DNA from: Bacteroidales bacterium UBA3684
GTDB taxonomy: Bacteria; Bacteroidota; Bacteroidia; Bacteroidales; P3
Length of the DNA stretch: 12,578 nucleotides
NCBI GenBank assembly: GCA_002372855.1
Contig: DFIZ01000084.1
Location: 1-12,578, forward strand
Direction of reading: 5' to 3'
Shown here: positions 5,386 through 12,578 of the stretch, in pieces
How the letters are laid out: each line of letters begins with the position of its first letter
Position numbering within the stretch: position 1 is the stretch's first letter
Notes under the pieces: generated by a model
The model's input: only the letters and a program-made list of their open reading frames with translations
Databases searched by the model: none
Told to the model about the DNA's origin: nothing
Position numbers and translations under genes: made by a program

Positions 5386-6027
5386 ATGGCAACAGAAGAA
5401 ACAAGGGAAAAGATAGTGGAAACGGCGTTGCAGATGTTCAACAGCCGCGGATGCCGGGGGGTGACGATGGACGACATCGCCCAGGCCCTCCACATGTCGA
5501 AACGCACCCTCTACGAGACCTTCGCCAACAAGGAGGAGCTGCTCACCGAATGCCTGATGCTGGTGCAGGAGCGCACCAACGAACGCCACCGCAAGGCCCA
5601 CAGCCAGGTGGACGAGCCGTTGCTGGTGGCCATGTACATGCTGCGCACCAACGCCATGTTCATCCACAAGTATCGCCGCATCATCGAGGAGACGGAACGC
5701 TACTACCCCGAAATCCACGACCGCTTCTTCAAACTGCACACGGGCGGTCTGCGTGCCATGATGGAGCACGGCATGGAATATGTGCGCAGCCACAACTACC
5801 TGCGTCCCGATGCCGATGTCGATGTGGCCATCGACTTCTTTTGCAACCTCATCCAGCAGCAGCGCATCTCCGAAGTGCCCAACCGCGAGGAGTATGCACG
5901 GAGAATCAACGAGATGTGCTTCACCTACCTGCGCGGCCTGATGACCACCGAGACCCTCATGCGCTACGACAACCATGTGGACCGCTTCGCCGAGGTCATT
6001 CAGAAACTGGATGCCGACAACGAATAG
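5386..6027 (+). CDS. TetR/AcrR-family transcriptional regulator
   Basis: A 213-residue protein. The N-terminal helix-turn-helix spans about 25-50 (GVTMDDIAQALHMSKRTLYETFANKEEL), the usual TetR pattern; the rest is the helical ligand-binding and dimerisation region, with many aromatic and Met residues that could line a drug pocket. It is the first gene of the efflux operon, 32 bases before the channel gene, and so most likely represses the operon and itself until a ligand is bound. The start ATG at 5386 follows AAACAGAAA, typical of Bacteroidota leaders. The ligand cannot be inferred from the sequence. Confidence 0.92.
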   Translation: MATEETREKIVETALQMFNSRGCRGVTMDDIAQALHMSKRTLYETFANKEELLTECLMLVQERTNERHRKAHSQVDEPLLVAMYMLRTNAMFIHKYRRIIEETERYYPEIHDRFFKLHTGGLRAMMEHGMEYVRSHNYLRPDADVDVAIDFFCNLIQQQRISEVPNREEYARRINEMCFTYLRGLMTTETLMRYDNHVDRFAEVIQKLDADNE

Positions 6028-6059
6028 TAACGAAAATAAAATAAAAAAAATAACAACAG

Positions 6060-7376
6060 ATGAAATTGAAAAGACTGACATTAGCCATTGTGCTGGCAGG
6101 CATGGGGCTCACGGCCACGGCGCAGCAGACGCTGCGGCTGTCGCTCGCCGAGGCCCAACAGTATGCCGTCGAGCACAACCAGACCATGAAGAACGCCGAC
6201 CTGGAGGTGAAGAAAGCCGAGATGGAGCGCTGGAAGACGCTGTCCTCCATGCTGCCGTCGGTGAAGGCCAACTTCGACTACCAGAACATGCTTGGCTACG
6301 AGATGGAGATGCACATGGGCGGCAGCAGCGGCCCCGCTATCAAGATTCCCCTCAACCCTAACGGCACCTTCGGCATCAACGCCTCTGTGGCCCTGACGGG
6401 TGCACAGATTGTGGGCACAATGCTTCAAAACCTGGCCATTGAGATGACCGACCTCTCGCGCCAGCAGACCGTGCAGCAAACCCGCTCGCAGGTGAAGAAC
6501 ATCTATGTCTCCATCCTCGTCATGGAAGAAACCGTGGGCCTGCTTGACTCCAGCCTGGCCAACCTTGAGCGCCTCGCTGCCACCAGCCAGGCCAGCGTCG
6601 ACGTGGGTGCCGCCGAGCAGGTGGACGCCGACAAACTGCAGGTACAAGTGGCTTCGATGAAGAGCAGCATCAACAGCACCAAACGCTCACTCCAGATGCT
6701 GCGCAACTCGCTGCTGCTCCAACTGGGTGCCGATGTAACCAGCAATGTCGAACTCACTACCCCAATCAACGACATTCTCAGCATCGAAGGGGCTGCTGCC
6801 ATCCTCAACGAGCCTTTCCACATCGAAAACAACTACAACTACCAACTCCTGGCCAAGAACGAGGAACTGGCCACCCGCCAGGTCAACATGGCATGGATGG
6901 ACTTCCTGCCCACCGTAGCCCTCTTCTATCAGTACAGCGGCAAGACCTACTTCGGCGAGGACGAAGGCATGAATATGACGCCCCCCAACATGATCGGCGC
7001 CAGCATCAGCCTGCCGCTCCTGACCACCGGCACCCGCTACGCCTCCATCAAGAGCGCCAAGATTGCCCAGCAGGAAACCGCCAACAGCCGCCGCCAGGCC
7101 GAGGACGGCCTGCGCGTGCAGTACAACCAGCTACGCTACGACCTCGCCTCCGCCCTCGAGACCTACGACATCCAGCGTCGCAACCTCGACGTCACACAGC
7201 GCGTTTTTGCCAACGTCACGGAGAAATACAACTACGGCCGCGCCTCGAGCCTCGAGGTCACCACGGCTTCCACCGACATCATCTCCGCCCAGAGCAACTA
7301 CATCCAGGCCGTCATGAGCGTCATCAGCGCACAGGTGGCCCTCGAAGACCTGCTCAACGCCAACAGCCAGAATTAA
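6060..7376 (+). CDS. TolC-like outer-membrane efflux channel
   Basis: A 438-residue protein with a Sec signal peptide (1-21, Lys-rich start, hydrophobic core, cut near Ala-Thr-Ala/Gln). It holds the two OEP repeats of the TolC family, roughly 25-215 and 250-430, with the usual long helices rich in Ala, Gln, Asn and Ser (for example LQVQVASMKSSINSTKRSLQ... and NLDVTQRVFANVTEKYNYG) and the conserved ending YNYGRASSLEVTTASTD then a long helix. As a trimer it would form the exit duct for the pump encoded downstream. It lies between tetR and the adaptor gene, with short A-rich gaps of about 32 bases on each side, so the genes are probably one transcript. Confidence 0.92.
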   Translation: MKLKRLTLAIVLAGMGLTATAQQTLRLSLAEAQQYAVEHNQTMKNADLEVKKAEMERWKTLSSMLPSVKANFDYQNMLGYEMEMHMGGSSGPAIKIPLNPNGTFGINASVALTGAQIVGTMLQNLAIEMTDLSRQQTVQQTRSQVKNIYVSILVMEETVGLLDSSLANLERLAATSQASVDVGAAEQVDADKLQVQVASMKSSINSTKRSLQMLRNSLLLQLGADVTSNVELTTPINDILSIEGAAAILNEPFHIENNYNYQLLAKNEELATRQVNMAWMDFLPTVALFYQYSGKTYFGEDEGMNMTPPNMIGASISLPLLTTGTRYASIKSAKIAQQETANSRRQAEDGLRVQYNQLRYDLASALETYDIQRRNLDVTQRVFANVTEKYNYGRASSLEVTTASTDIISAQSNYIQAVMSVISAQVALEDLLNANSQN

Positions 7377-7407
7377 AAACACATCAACGAATAAAATAAT
7401 AAGTACA

Positions 7408-8442
7408 ATGAATAGATACCTCAAAATTGCGACCGTCGTCCTCGCCACCCTCTCCCTCGTGGCCTGCGGCGGCAAGGGTGGCGACAATGCTGCCACCACC
7501 ACCAAGAAAGAAGCCGAAAAAGTGAAAGTGCAGGTCCTCCAGAGCGAGCGCATCGCCAAGAGCCTCGAACTCTCCTCCACCCTCGAGGGCTACGAGACCA
7601 TGAACATCGCCCCCTCCGTCACCGGCCACATCGAGCACATCTACGTCGAAGTGGGCAGCCGTGTGCAGAAGGGCTCCATGCTCGTCCGCATGGACCAGAC
7701 CCAGCTCAACACCACCCGCATCAACCTCGCCTCCACCAAGACCGAGCTCGACCGCGTCACCGCCCTCAAGGCCTCCGGCTCCGTCAGCGAGCAGGTCTAC
7801 GACCAGACCAAGGCCGGCTACGACCAGCTGGTGGAAAGCGAGCGTTTCCTCGACCAGAACACCTTCGTCAAGGCCCAGTTCGCCGGCGTCATCAGCGCCA
7901 AGAACTACGAGGACGGCGAGATGTATGCCGGCCAGCCCATCCTCACGCTGACCCAAATCTCCCGCCTCAAGGCCATCATCAACATCCCCGAAACCTACTT
8001 CCCCCTCGTCCGTCAGGGCATGAAGGTCGACATCGCCAGCGACATCTACCCCGACCAGACCTTCCCCGCCACCATCGAGATTGTCTACCCCACCATCGAC
8101 CCCGCCAGCCACACCTTCCAGGCCAAGCTCAACATCCCCAACAGTTCTGAAAAGATCCGTCCCGGCATGTACGTCCGCGCCACCCTCGCCATCGGCGAAA
8201 TCGACGCCATCGTCGTCCCCTACCAGAGCGTGCTGAAGCTCACCGGCAGCAATGACCGCTATGTCTTCGTGGCCGACGGCAACACCGCCCGCCGCGTGGC
8301 CGTCACCATGGGACAGCGCTTCGACGACCGCATCGAAATCATCCCCGTCGAACCCGGCGCCATCAAAGCCGGCGACCGCCTCGTAGTCACCGGCCAAGCC
8401 CGCCTCGTCGACGGCGACAACCTGGAAATTGTGGAAAATTAA
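7408..8442 (+). CDS. RND efflux membrane-fusion protein (lipoprotein adaptor)
   Basis: A 344-residue HlyD/AcrA-family adaptor. The signal ends in the lipobox Leu-Val-Ala-Cys20, so it is lipid-anchored. After a Thr/Lys linker come the first half of the biotinyl-lipoyl domain (about 64-98, APSVTGHIEHIYVEVGSRVQKG), a short coiled-coil hairpin (98-150), the second lipoyl half (152-185, FAGVISAKNYEDGEMYAGQPI), the beta-barrel (188-265) and the membrane-proximal domain (266-340). It links the pump to the TolC-like channel across the periplasm. Its TAA stop is the first three bases of an A/T heptad array that precedes the inserted four-helix-bundle gene, which now separates it from the pump gene. 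Confidence 0.93.
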   Translation: MNRYLKIATVVLATLSLVACGGKGGDNAATTTKKEAEKVKVQVLQSERIAKSLELSSTLEGYETMNIAPSVTGHIEHIYVEVGSRVQKGSMLVRMDQTQLNTTRINLASTKTELDRVTALKASGSVSEQVYDQTKAGYDQLVESERFLDQNTFVKAQFAGVISAKNYEDGEMYAGQPILTLTQISRLKAIINIPETYFPLVRQGMKVDIASDIYPDQTFPATIEIVYPTIDPASHTFQAKLNIPNSSEKIRPGMYVRATLAIGEIDAIVVPYQSVLKLTGSNDRYVFVADGNTARRVAVTMGQRFDDRIEIIPVEPGAIKAGDRLVVTGQARLVDGDNLEIVEN

Positions 8443-8467
8443 AAATTAATAATTAAAAATTAAAACA
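8440..8467. repeat. A/T heptad array, left arm (TAAAAAT units)
   Basis: TAAAAAT (8440-8446), TAATAAT (8447-8453), TAAAAAT (8454-8460), TAAAACA (8461-8467). Bases 8444-8463 are a perfect 20-bp inverted match to 8880-8899 on the far side of the four-helix-bundle gene. The first unit supplies the stop codon of the adaptor gene. The units contain TAA, so this array could not stay open inside a gene. Confidence 0.85.
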
Positions 8468-8486
8468 GCAGAAAAACAACCGGAAC

Positions 8487-8855
8487 ATGGCTAACAACAC
8501 ACTGAAAGACAAAAGTCTCCTGTTTGCTGTACGATGCGTGAACCTGTACAAGCTGCTTTGTGACGAACGTAAAGAATTCGTCCTAAGCAAACAGATGCTC
8601 CGCAGCGGTACAAGCATCGGGGCAAATATCAGTGAAGCCCTATGTGCCGAAAGCAACAAAGATTTCATCCACAAACTACATATTGCATACAAGGAAGCGA
8701 ACGAAACACAGTATTGGTTCGAGGTCATGCTGAAATCAAATCTGATTAATGATATAGAATATACATCAATCAACAATGATCTCGCCGAACTCTTAGCCCT
8801 CCTTACCTCCATTATAAAAACCTCAAAGAAAAAACAATTATCAGACCAAATTTAA
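8487..8855 (+). CDS. Four-helix-bundle protein (23S rRNA intervening-sequence/S23 type)
   Basis: A 122-residue, fully helical protein. Family hallmarks: SKQMLRSGTSIGANISEA (34-51), a short turn, then SNKDFIHKLHIAYKEANET (56-74) with a YWFEVMLKSNLI helix. Proteins of this family were first seen encoded in intervening sequences of bacterial 23S rRNA genes and are related in fold to the Avd accessory protein of diversity-generating retroelements; they form pentamers and may bind nucleic acid. The biochemical role is unsettled. Here the gene splits the adaptor-pump pair of an efflux operon. Its base use is markedly more A/T-rich than its neighbours, and it is bounded by inverted A/T heptad arrays, all signs of a later insertion. 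It has no role in efflux that I can see. ATG 8487 follows a short A-rich leader; no promoter of its own is evident. Confidence 0.88.
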   Translation: MANNTLKDKSLLFAVRCVNLYKLLCDERKEFVLSKQMLRSGTSIGANISEALCAESNKDFIHKLHIAYKEANETQYWFEVMLKSNLINDIEYTSINNDLAELLALLTSIIKTSKKKQLSDQI

Positions 8856-8903
8856 TTGTTATCTTATAATTGTTAATTATTAATTTTTAATTATTAATTA
8901 GAC
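8855..8903. repeat. A/T heptad array, right arm (inverted)
   Basis: ATTGTTA (8855-8861), TCTTATA, ATTGTTA (8869-8875), ATTATTA, ATTTTTA (8883-8889), ATTATTA (8890-8896), ATTAGAC (8897-8903), all in 7-bp register and, apart from TCTTATA, the reverse complement of the TAAAAAT/TAATAAT type seen on the left. It starts on the last base of the four-helix-bundle stop codon and ends three bases before the pump ATG. Confidence 0.85.
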
Positions 8904-8906
8904 AAC

Positions 8907-11900
8907 ATGGCAATCTATAAAACCGCAATCAACAAGCCCATCACGACCGGCCTCATCTTCGTGGCCGTCATCGTGCTCGGCCTCTTCTCGCTGACGCGGC
9001 TGCCCATCGACCAGATGCCCGAGATGGACCCGCCCTACGTCACCGTCATGACCACCTACGCCGGCGCCAACGCCAGCGACATCGAGACCAACATCACCAA
9101 GCTGGTCGAAAACTCCCTCAACTCCGTCGACGGCCTGAAGAACATCACCTCCAACAGCCGCGACAACATCTCCGTCGTCACCCTCGAGTTCGAATGGGGC
9201 GCCGACATCGACGAGGCGCTCAACGACATCCGCTCCTACGTCGACCTCCTCTTCGACAACCTCCCCGACGGCGTCTCCCGTCCCATGATTCTCAAGCTCA
9301 ACTCCTCGGCCATGCCCATCATGGTCTACGGCTTCACCGCCAAGGAGAGCTATTCCGGTCTCGACCGCATCCTCGAGGACAACGTCGTCAACGAGCTCAA
9401 CCGCATCGACGGCATCGGCAACATCACCGTCTCCGGCGCCCCCGAGCGCTACGTCTACATCGACCTCGACCCCAAACAGCTCGACGCCTACGGCATCTCC
9501 CTCGAGCAGGTCGGACAGGCCATCTCGGCCAACAACCTCGACCTCGCCTCCGGCACCGTCAAGATGGGCAAGGAGCAGTACCAGATGCGCGTCAAGGGCG
9601 AATACGTCGAAAGCTCCGAGATAGCCGACATCGCCGTCACCACCACCTACACCGGCCGCCAGGTCTTCGTCCGCGACCTCGCCACCGTGCGCGACACCAT
9701 CAAGGACCTCTCCCTCGACGAGAAAATCAACCGCCACGACGGCGCCCGCATCATCATCTCCAAGCAGACCGGCGCCAACACCGTGCAAATCGCACGCGAG
9801 GTGAAAGCCGAAATGGAACGCATCCAGAAGACCCTGCCCCCCGACATCGAGACCACCCTCATCCGCGACGGCTCGACCGACATCGTCAACGCCATCAACG
9901 GCCTCACCGAGTCCATCTTCTACGCCCTGCTCTTCGTGGTCCTCGTGGTGCTCGTCTTCCTTGGCAACTGGCGCGCCACCGTCATCATCTCCCTCACCAT
10001 CCCCATCTCCCTCGTCACCTCCTTCATCTACCTCCTCCTCGCCGACTCCTCGCTCAACATCATCTCCCTGGCCTCCCTCACCGTGGCCATCGGCATGGTG
10101 GTCGACGACGCCATCGTCGTTCTGGAGAATATCTCCAAGCACATCGACCGCGGCGAGAACCCCCGCGAGGCCGCCATCTGCGCCACCAACGAGGTCTGGA
10201 CCTCCGTCATCGCCACCACCCTGGTCCTTGTGGCCGTCTTCGTGCCCCTGACCATGCTGCCCGGCATGATGGGCATCTTCATGAAAGAGATGGGCTGGAT
10301 CATCACCATCGTGGTCTGCGTATCCACCACCGCCGCCATCACCCTCATCCCCATGCTCTCCTCCAAGATGCTCAAGGAGCGCCCCTTCTTCTTCAAGAAG
10401 GAGGAAGAGGAAGCCTACAACCGCAAGAAAGAGCACAGCTTCTACAACCGCACCGTCATCCGGGCCTTCAACGCCATCGAGGCCGCCTACGCCAACCTCC
10501 TGCGCTGGTGCCTGCGCCACAAACGCATCACCCTCCTCATCGCCCTCGCCTTCTTCGTCGTCACCCTCCTGCCCATGTTCATGGGCAAAATCGGCATGGA
10601 CTTCATGAAGGAGCAGGACAACGGACAGATTTCCATCACCGCCGAGCTGCAGCGCGGCACACGCATCGAGGAAACCCTCAAGACCGCCCGCCAGATGGAG
10701 GACGACGTCTACCGCATCCTCGGCGACGAGGTCATCGTGGTCTCCACCACCGCCGGCTCCAACGACGACGCCGGTTTCGCAGCCCTCTTCAACTCCACCA
10801 CCAACAACAAGATCTCCATGAATATCCGCACCACCAAGAAGTACGACCGCGACATCACCATCTTCCAGATGCAGGAACAGCTGCGCCAGTGCTTCGCCGA
10901 ATACCCCGAGCTGGTCACCTATCAGGTCAACCAGGGCGGCATGGGAATGGGCGGCCAGAACTCCCTCTCGGTCGAAATTTACGGCTACGACTTCGACATC
11001 ACCACCAACTTCACCCAGCAGCTCAAGAAGCGCGTCGAACAGAACGTCCCCGGCGCCCGCGACACCAAGGTCAGCCGCGACGAGGACCGCGCCGAGCTCA
11101 AGATTACCTTCGACAAGCAGAAACTGGCCCTCCACGGCCTCAACGGCTCCACCGTGGCCCTCTACGTCCGCAACCGCGTCAACGGCATGTCCGCCGGTTT
11201 CCTCAAGGAGGACGGCGAGGAGTACAACATCGTGGTCCGCCTCCGCGAGGAGTACCGCTCCTCCATCTCCGACATCGAGCAGCTCTCCATCCCCACACCC
11301 ACGGGCAAAATCATCAAGCTCGAGGAACTGGCCAAAGTCGAGGAATACTGGTGCCCGCCCACCATCGAGCGCAAGAACCGCCAGCGCTACCTCACCCTCA
11401 CCGTCATGCCCTATAACACCTCGCTGCAGGAGCTGGCACAGAGCGTGCAGCATGAGCTCGACCAGATGGAGATACCCTCCGACGTCCACGTCGCCCTCGC
11501 CGGCAACTACAAGGACCAGCAGGATTCCACACGCGACATGATGATGCTCGGCATGCTCATCCTCATGCTCGTCTACATCGTCATGGCCTCGCAGTTCGAA
11601 TCCTTCTCCAAGCCCTTCATCATCATGTTCTCCATCCCCTTCGCCATCAGCGGCGTGGTACTCATGATGTTCTTCACCGGCAACAACATCGACATGGTGG
11701 GCCTTCTCGGCCTCATCCTCCTCATCGGTATCGTCGTCAAGAACGGTATCGTGCTCGTCGACTACATCAACCTCATGCGCGAACGCGGCATCGCCCTCAA
11801 CGAGGCCATCGCCCTCTCCGGACAGAGCCGTCTGCGCCCCGTGCTCATGACCGCCTTCACCACCATCCTCGGCATGATCCCCATGGCCACCTCCACCTCC

Positions 11901-12086
11901 GAGGGCTCCGAAATCTGGACCACCATGGGCCTCGTCGTCATCGGCGGCCTCACGGTCTCCACCTTCGTCACCCTCATCGTCGTCCCCGTTCTCTACGGCG
12001 TCTTCAACCGCCGCGGCGACATCGAAAAGAAGGAGCGCGAACGCCGCAAATTCGTATTCATGAACATCGATCTTAATGAAAAATAA
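8907..12086 (+). CDS. AcrB-type RND efflux pump (HAE1-like)
   Basis: A 1059-residue inner-membrane pump, full length for the family. TM1 is at about 11-31, followed by the first porter region (PPYVTVMTTYAGANASDIE...), TM2-6 (about 336-490), TM7 near 540-560, the second porter region, and TM8-12 to about 1035. The proton-relay residues are in place: Asp400-Asp401 in GMVVDDAIVVLENI and Lys945 in GIVVKNGIVLVDY. It would exchange protons for export of drugs, bile salts or similar compounds through the adaptor and channel encoded upstream. The Asp-Asp pair and sequence type fit the multidrug (HAE1) branch better than metal pumps, but the substrate is unknown. The start ATG lies just after an inserted A/T array, so its original leader has been changed. 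Confidence 0.93.
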   Translation: MAIYKTAINKPITTGLIFVAVIVLGLFSLTRLPIDQMPEMDPPYVTVMTTYAGANASDIETNITKLVENSLNSVDGLKNITSNSRDNISVVTLEFEWGADIDEALNDIRSYVDLLFDNLPDGVSRPMILKLNSSAMPIMVYGFTAKESYSGLDRILEDNVVNELNRIDGIGNITVSGAPERYVYIDLDPKQLDAYGISLEQVGQAISANNLDLASGTVKMGKEQYQMRVKGEYVESSEIADIAVTTTYTGRQVFVRDLATVRDTIKDLSLDEKINRHDGARIIISKQTGANTVQIAREVKAEMERIQKTLPPDIETTLIRDGSTDIVNAINGLTESIFYALLFVVLVVLVFLGNWRATVIISLTIPISLVTSFIYLLLADSSLNIISLASLTVAIGMVVDDAIVVLENISKHIDRGENPREAAICATNEVWTSVIATTLVLVAVFVPLTMLPGMMGIFMKEMGWIITIVVCVSTTAAITLIPMLSSKMLKERPFFFKKEEEEAYNRKKEHSFYNRTVIRAFNAIEAAYANLLRWCLRHKRITLLIALAFFVVTLLPMFMGKIGMDFMKEQDNGQISITAELQRGTRIEETLKTARQMEDDVYRILGDEVIVVSTTAGSNDDAGFAALFNSTTNNKISMNIRTTKKYDRDITIFQMQEQLRQCFAEYPELVTYQVNQGGMGMGGQNSLSVEIYGYDFDITTNFTQQLKKRVEQNVPGARDTKVSRDEDRAELKITFDKQKLALHGLNGSTVALYVRNRVNGMSAGFLKEDGEEYNIVVRLREEYRSSISDIEQLSIPTPTGKIIKLEELAKVEEYWCPPTIERKNRQRYLTLTVMPYNTSLQELAQSVQHELDQMEIPSDVHVALAGNYKDQQDSTRDMMMLGMLILMLVYIVMASQFESFSKPFIIMFSIPFAISGVVLMMFFTGNNIDMVGLLGLILLIGIVVKNGIVLVDYINLMRERGIALNEAIALSGQSRLRPVLMTAFTTILGMIPMATSTSEGSEIWTTMGLVVIGGLTVSTFVTLIVVPVLYGVFNRRGDIEKKERERRKFVFMNIDLNEK

Positions 12087-12091
12087 ACGTA

Positions 12092-12182
12092 AGCTGTGAG
12101 CTGTAAGTTTTAAGCTGTTAGTGGTTTGCACAACCTGCGTAGCCACTTAAAACTCACAGCTCACAGATTAAAACTCGAAACT
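12092..12182. repeat. Inverted heptad-array element (AGCTGTG/AGTTTTA units) between pump and PII-like gene
   Basis: Five forward units (AGCTGTG, AGCTGTA, AGTTTTA, AGCTGTT, AGTGGTT; 12092-12126), a core of 14 bases (12127-12140), then six inverted units (AGCCACT, TAAAACT, CACAGCT, CACAGAT, TAAAACT, CGAAACT; 12141-12182), all in strict 7-bp register. The inverted array ends four bases before the ATG of the PII-like gene, so it forms nearly the whole intergenic region. The hairpin has no T run after it and so is not a typical terminator. Confidence 0.88.
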
Positions 12183-12186
12183 TGAT

Positions 12187-12480
12187 ATGAAAAGTGTCTT
12201 TATAGTCTACAACCAGGCCAACAACGAACGTGCCGAATACATGCTCGACACCCTCGGCATCCGCGGCTTCACCTTCTGGGAGAACATCCAGGGCCGCGGC
12301 CACGAGAACGGCGACCCCCATCGCGGCACCCACACCTGGCCCGAACTCAACAACGCCATCCTCACCGTCGTCCCCGACGACCGCGTCGACGAGCTCCTCC
12401 AGGCCGTCCGCAAACTCGACAAGCGCAACGAGGAAGTCGGCATCCGCGCCTTCGTCTGGAACATCGACCAGATGGTCTGA
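12187..12480 (+). CDS. PII-like small protein (GlnB-fold family)
   Basis: A 97-residue protein with a PII-type ferredoxin-like pattern: strand KSVFIVYNQ (2-10), helix ERAEYMLDTLGI, strand GFTFWENIQGRG (27-38), a short exposed loop HENGDPHRGTHTWPE (39-53) where classical PII has its longer T-loop, strand NAILTVVPD, helix VDELLQAVRKLDKRNEEVG and strand IRAFVWNID. It lacks the long T-loop and the Tyr of GlnB/GlnK, so it belongs to the PII-like group rather than nitrogen-status PII. Small PII-like proteins are known beside RND export genes, and its place straight after the pump suggests that it senses a ligand or tunes the pump. That link is inference from position. Confidence 0.72.
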   Translation: MKSVFIVYNQANNERAEYMLDTLGIRGFTFWENIQGRGHENGDPHRGTHTWPELNNAILTVVPDDRVDELLQAVRKLDKRNEEVGIRAFVWNIDQMV

Positions 12481-12513
12481 CCGCGTTGTACCGCAACCCT
12501 CCATCCCGCCCCC

Positions 12514-12578
12514 AAGCAACGACCGATTTCAGTCGTTGCCCCCACCAAAAAAGCCCAAGCAACGACCGATTTCGGTCG
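12514..12578. repeat. Palindromic direct repeats, 43-bp spacing (cut by window end)
   Basis: CAAGCAACGACCGATTTC occurs at 12514 and again at 12557. In the first copy GCAACGAC (12516-12523) pairs with GTCGTTGC (12532-12539). The second copy has a G where the first has an A, which lengthens the stem (CGACCG/CGGTCG), and it runs into the window edge. There is no T run after the first hairpin, so it is not a clear terminator. Confidence 0.7.

Noticed and set aside
5353..6081. Minus-strand open frame opposite tetR
   Set aside because: A shadow of the tetR codons; the product has a His/Val-rich composition and no recognisable motif.
8898..12146. A very long minus-strand open frame opposite the RND pump gene
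   Set aside because: Its product is a Gly/Asp/Val/Glu-rich string with no domain pattern, caused by the GC-rich third positions of the pump codons; the plus strand encodes a clear full-length pump.
12092..12182. Intrinsic terminator after the pump gene
   Set aside because: The arms can pair, but there is no T run after the stem and the register is strictly 7 bp on both sides, so it is better explained as a repeat element.
12514..12578. CRISPR array
   Set aside because: Only two copies are visible, the repeat is itself a strong palindrome, the spacing leaves a spacer of under 20 bases, and there are no cas genes.

Overview
The window reads as chromosomal DNA of a member of the Bacteroidota, most likely a Bacteroidales/Prevotella-like organism. 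Grounds for this: two promoter boxes of the Bacteroidota form TATCTTTG (107-114 and 5305-5312, the first with a TTTG 19 nt upstream), A-rich leaders with no Shine-Dalgarno sequence in front of most genes, a lipoprotein-type RND adaptor in a tetR-tolC-adaptor-pump operon, and protein families that are frequent in that phylum. The species cannot be named from the sequence alone.

Layout. (1) 1-850: a degenerate 7-bp repeat array, a strong promoter, a probable outer-envelope lipoprotein of the LEA-2/WHy type (119-772, +) and a bidirectional terminator. (2) 851-4793, minus strand: a three-gene operon with overlapping ends, read murL -> murD2-like ligase -> M20D amidohydrolase. murL and murD2 are the pair that, in Xanthomonas, makes the D-Glu residue of peptidoglycan by adding L-Glu to UDP-MurNAc-L-Ala and then epimerising it in place. 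(3) 4921-5214: yajC, closed by a strong terminator that abuts the next promoter. (4) 5386-12480: tetR, an outer-membrane TolC-like channel, a lipoprotein membrane-fusion protein, a four-helix-bundle (23S-IVS type) protein gene inserted in the operon, an AcrB-type RND pump, and a small PII-like protein. (5) 12514 to the end: the start of a series of palindromic repeats cut by the window edge.

The most unusual content is a family of short elements built from tandem 7-bp units whose sequence differs from place to place (AGTGGAG, AGTGTTN, AAAATTG, TAAAAAT, AGCTGTG/AGTTTTA, degenerate AGGTNGG) but whose 7-bp period does not. Several consist of an array, a short unique core and an inverted array. 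The four-helix-bundle gene sits between two inverted A/T heptad arrays, as if it were the core of a larger version of the same design. Other copies lie in frame inside murL, murD2 and the amidohydrolase, together with a second, double-hairpin element found twice in the same reading frame with compensatory base changes. The 7-bp period gives one heptapeptide in all three frames of a strand, so a stop-free unit stays open whatever its phase; units that contain stops occur intact only between genes. The efflux operon genes carry no such insertions.
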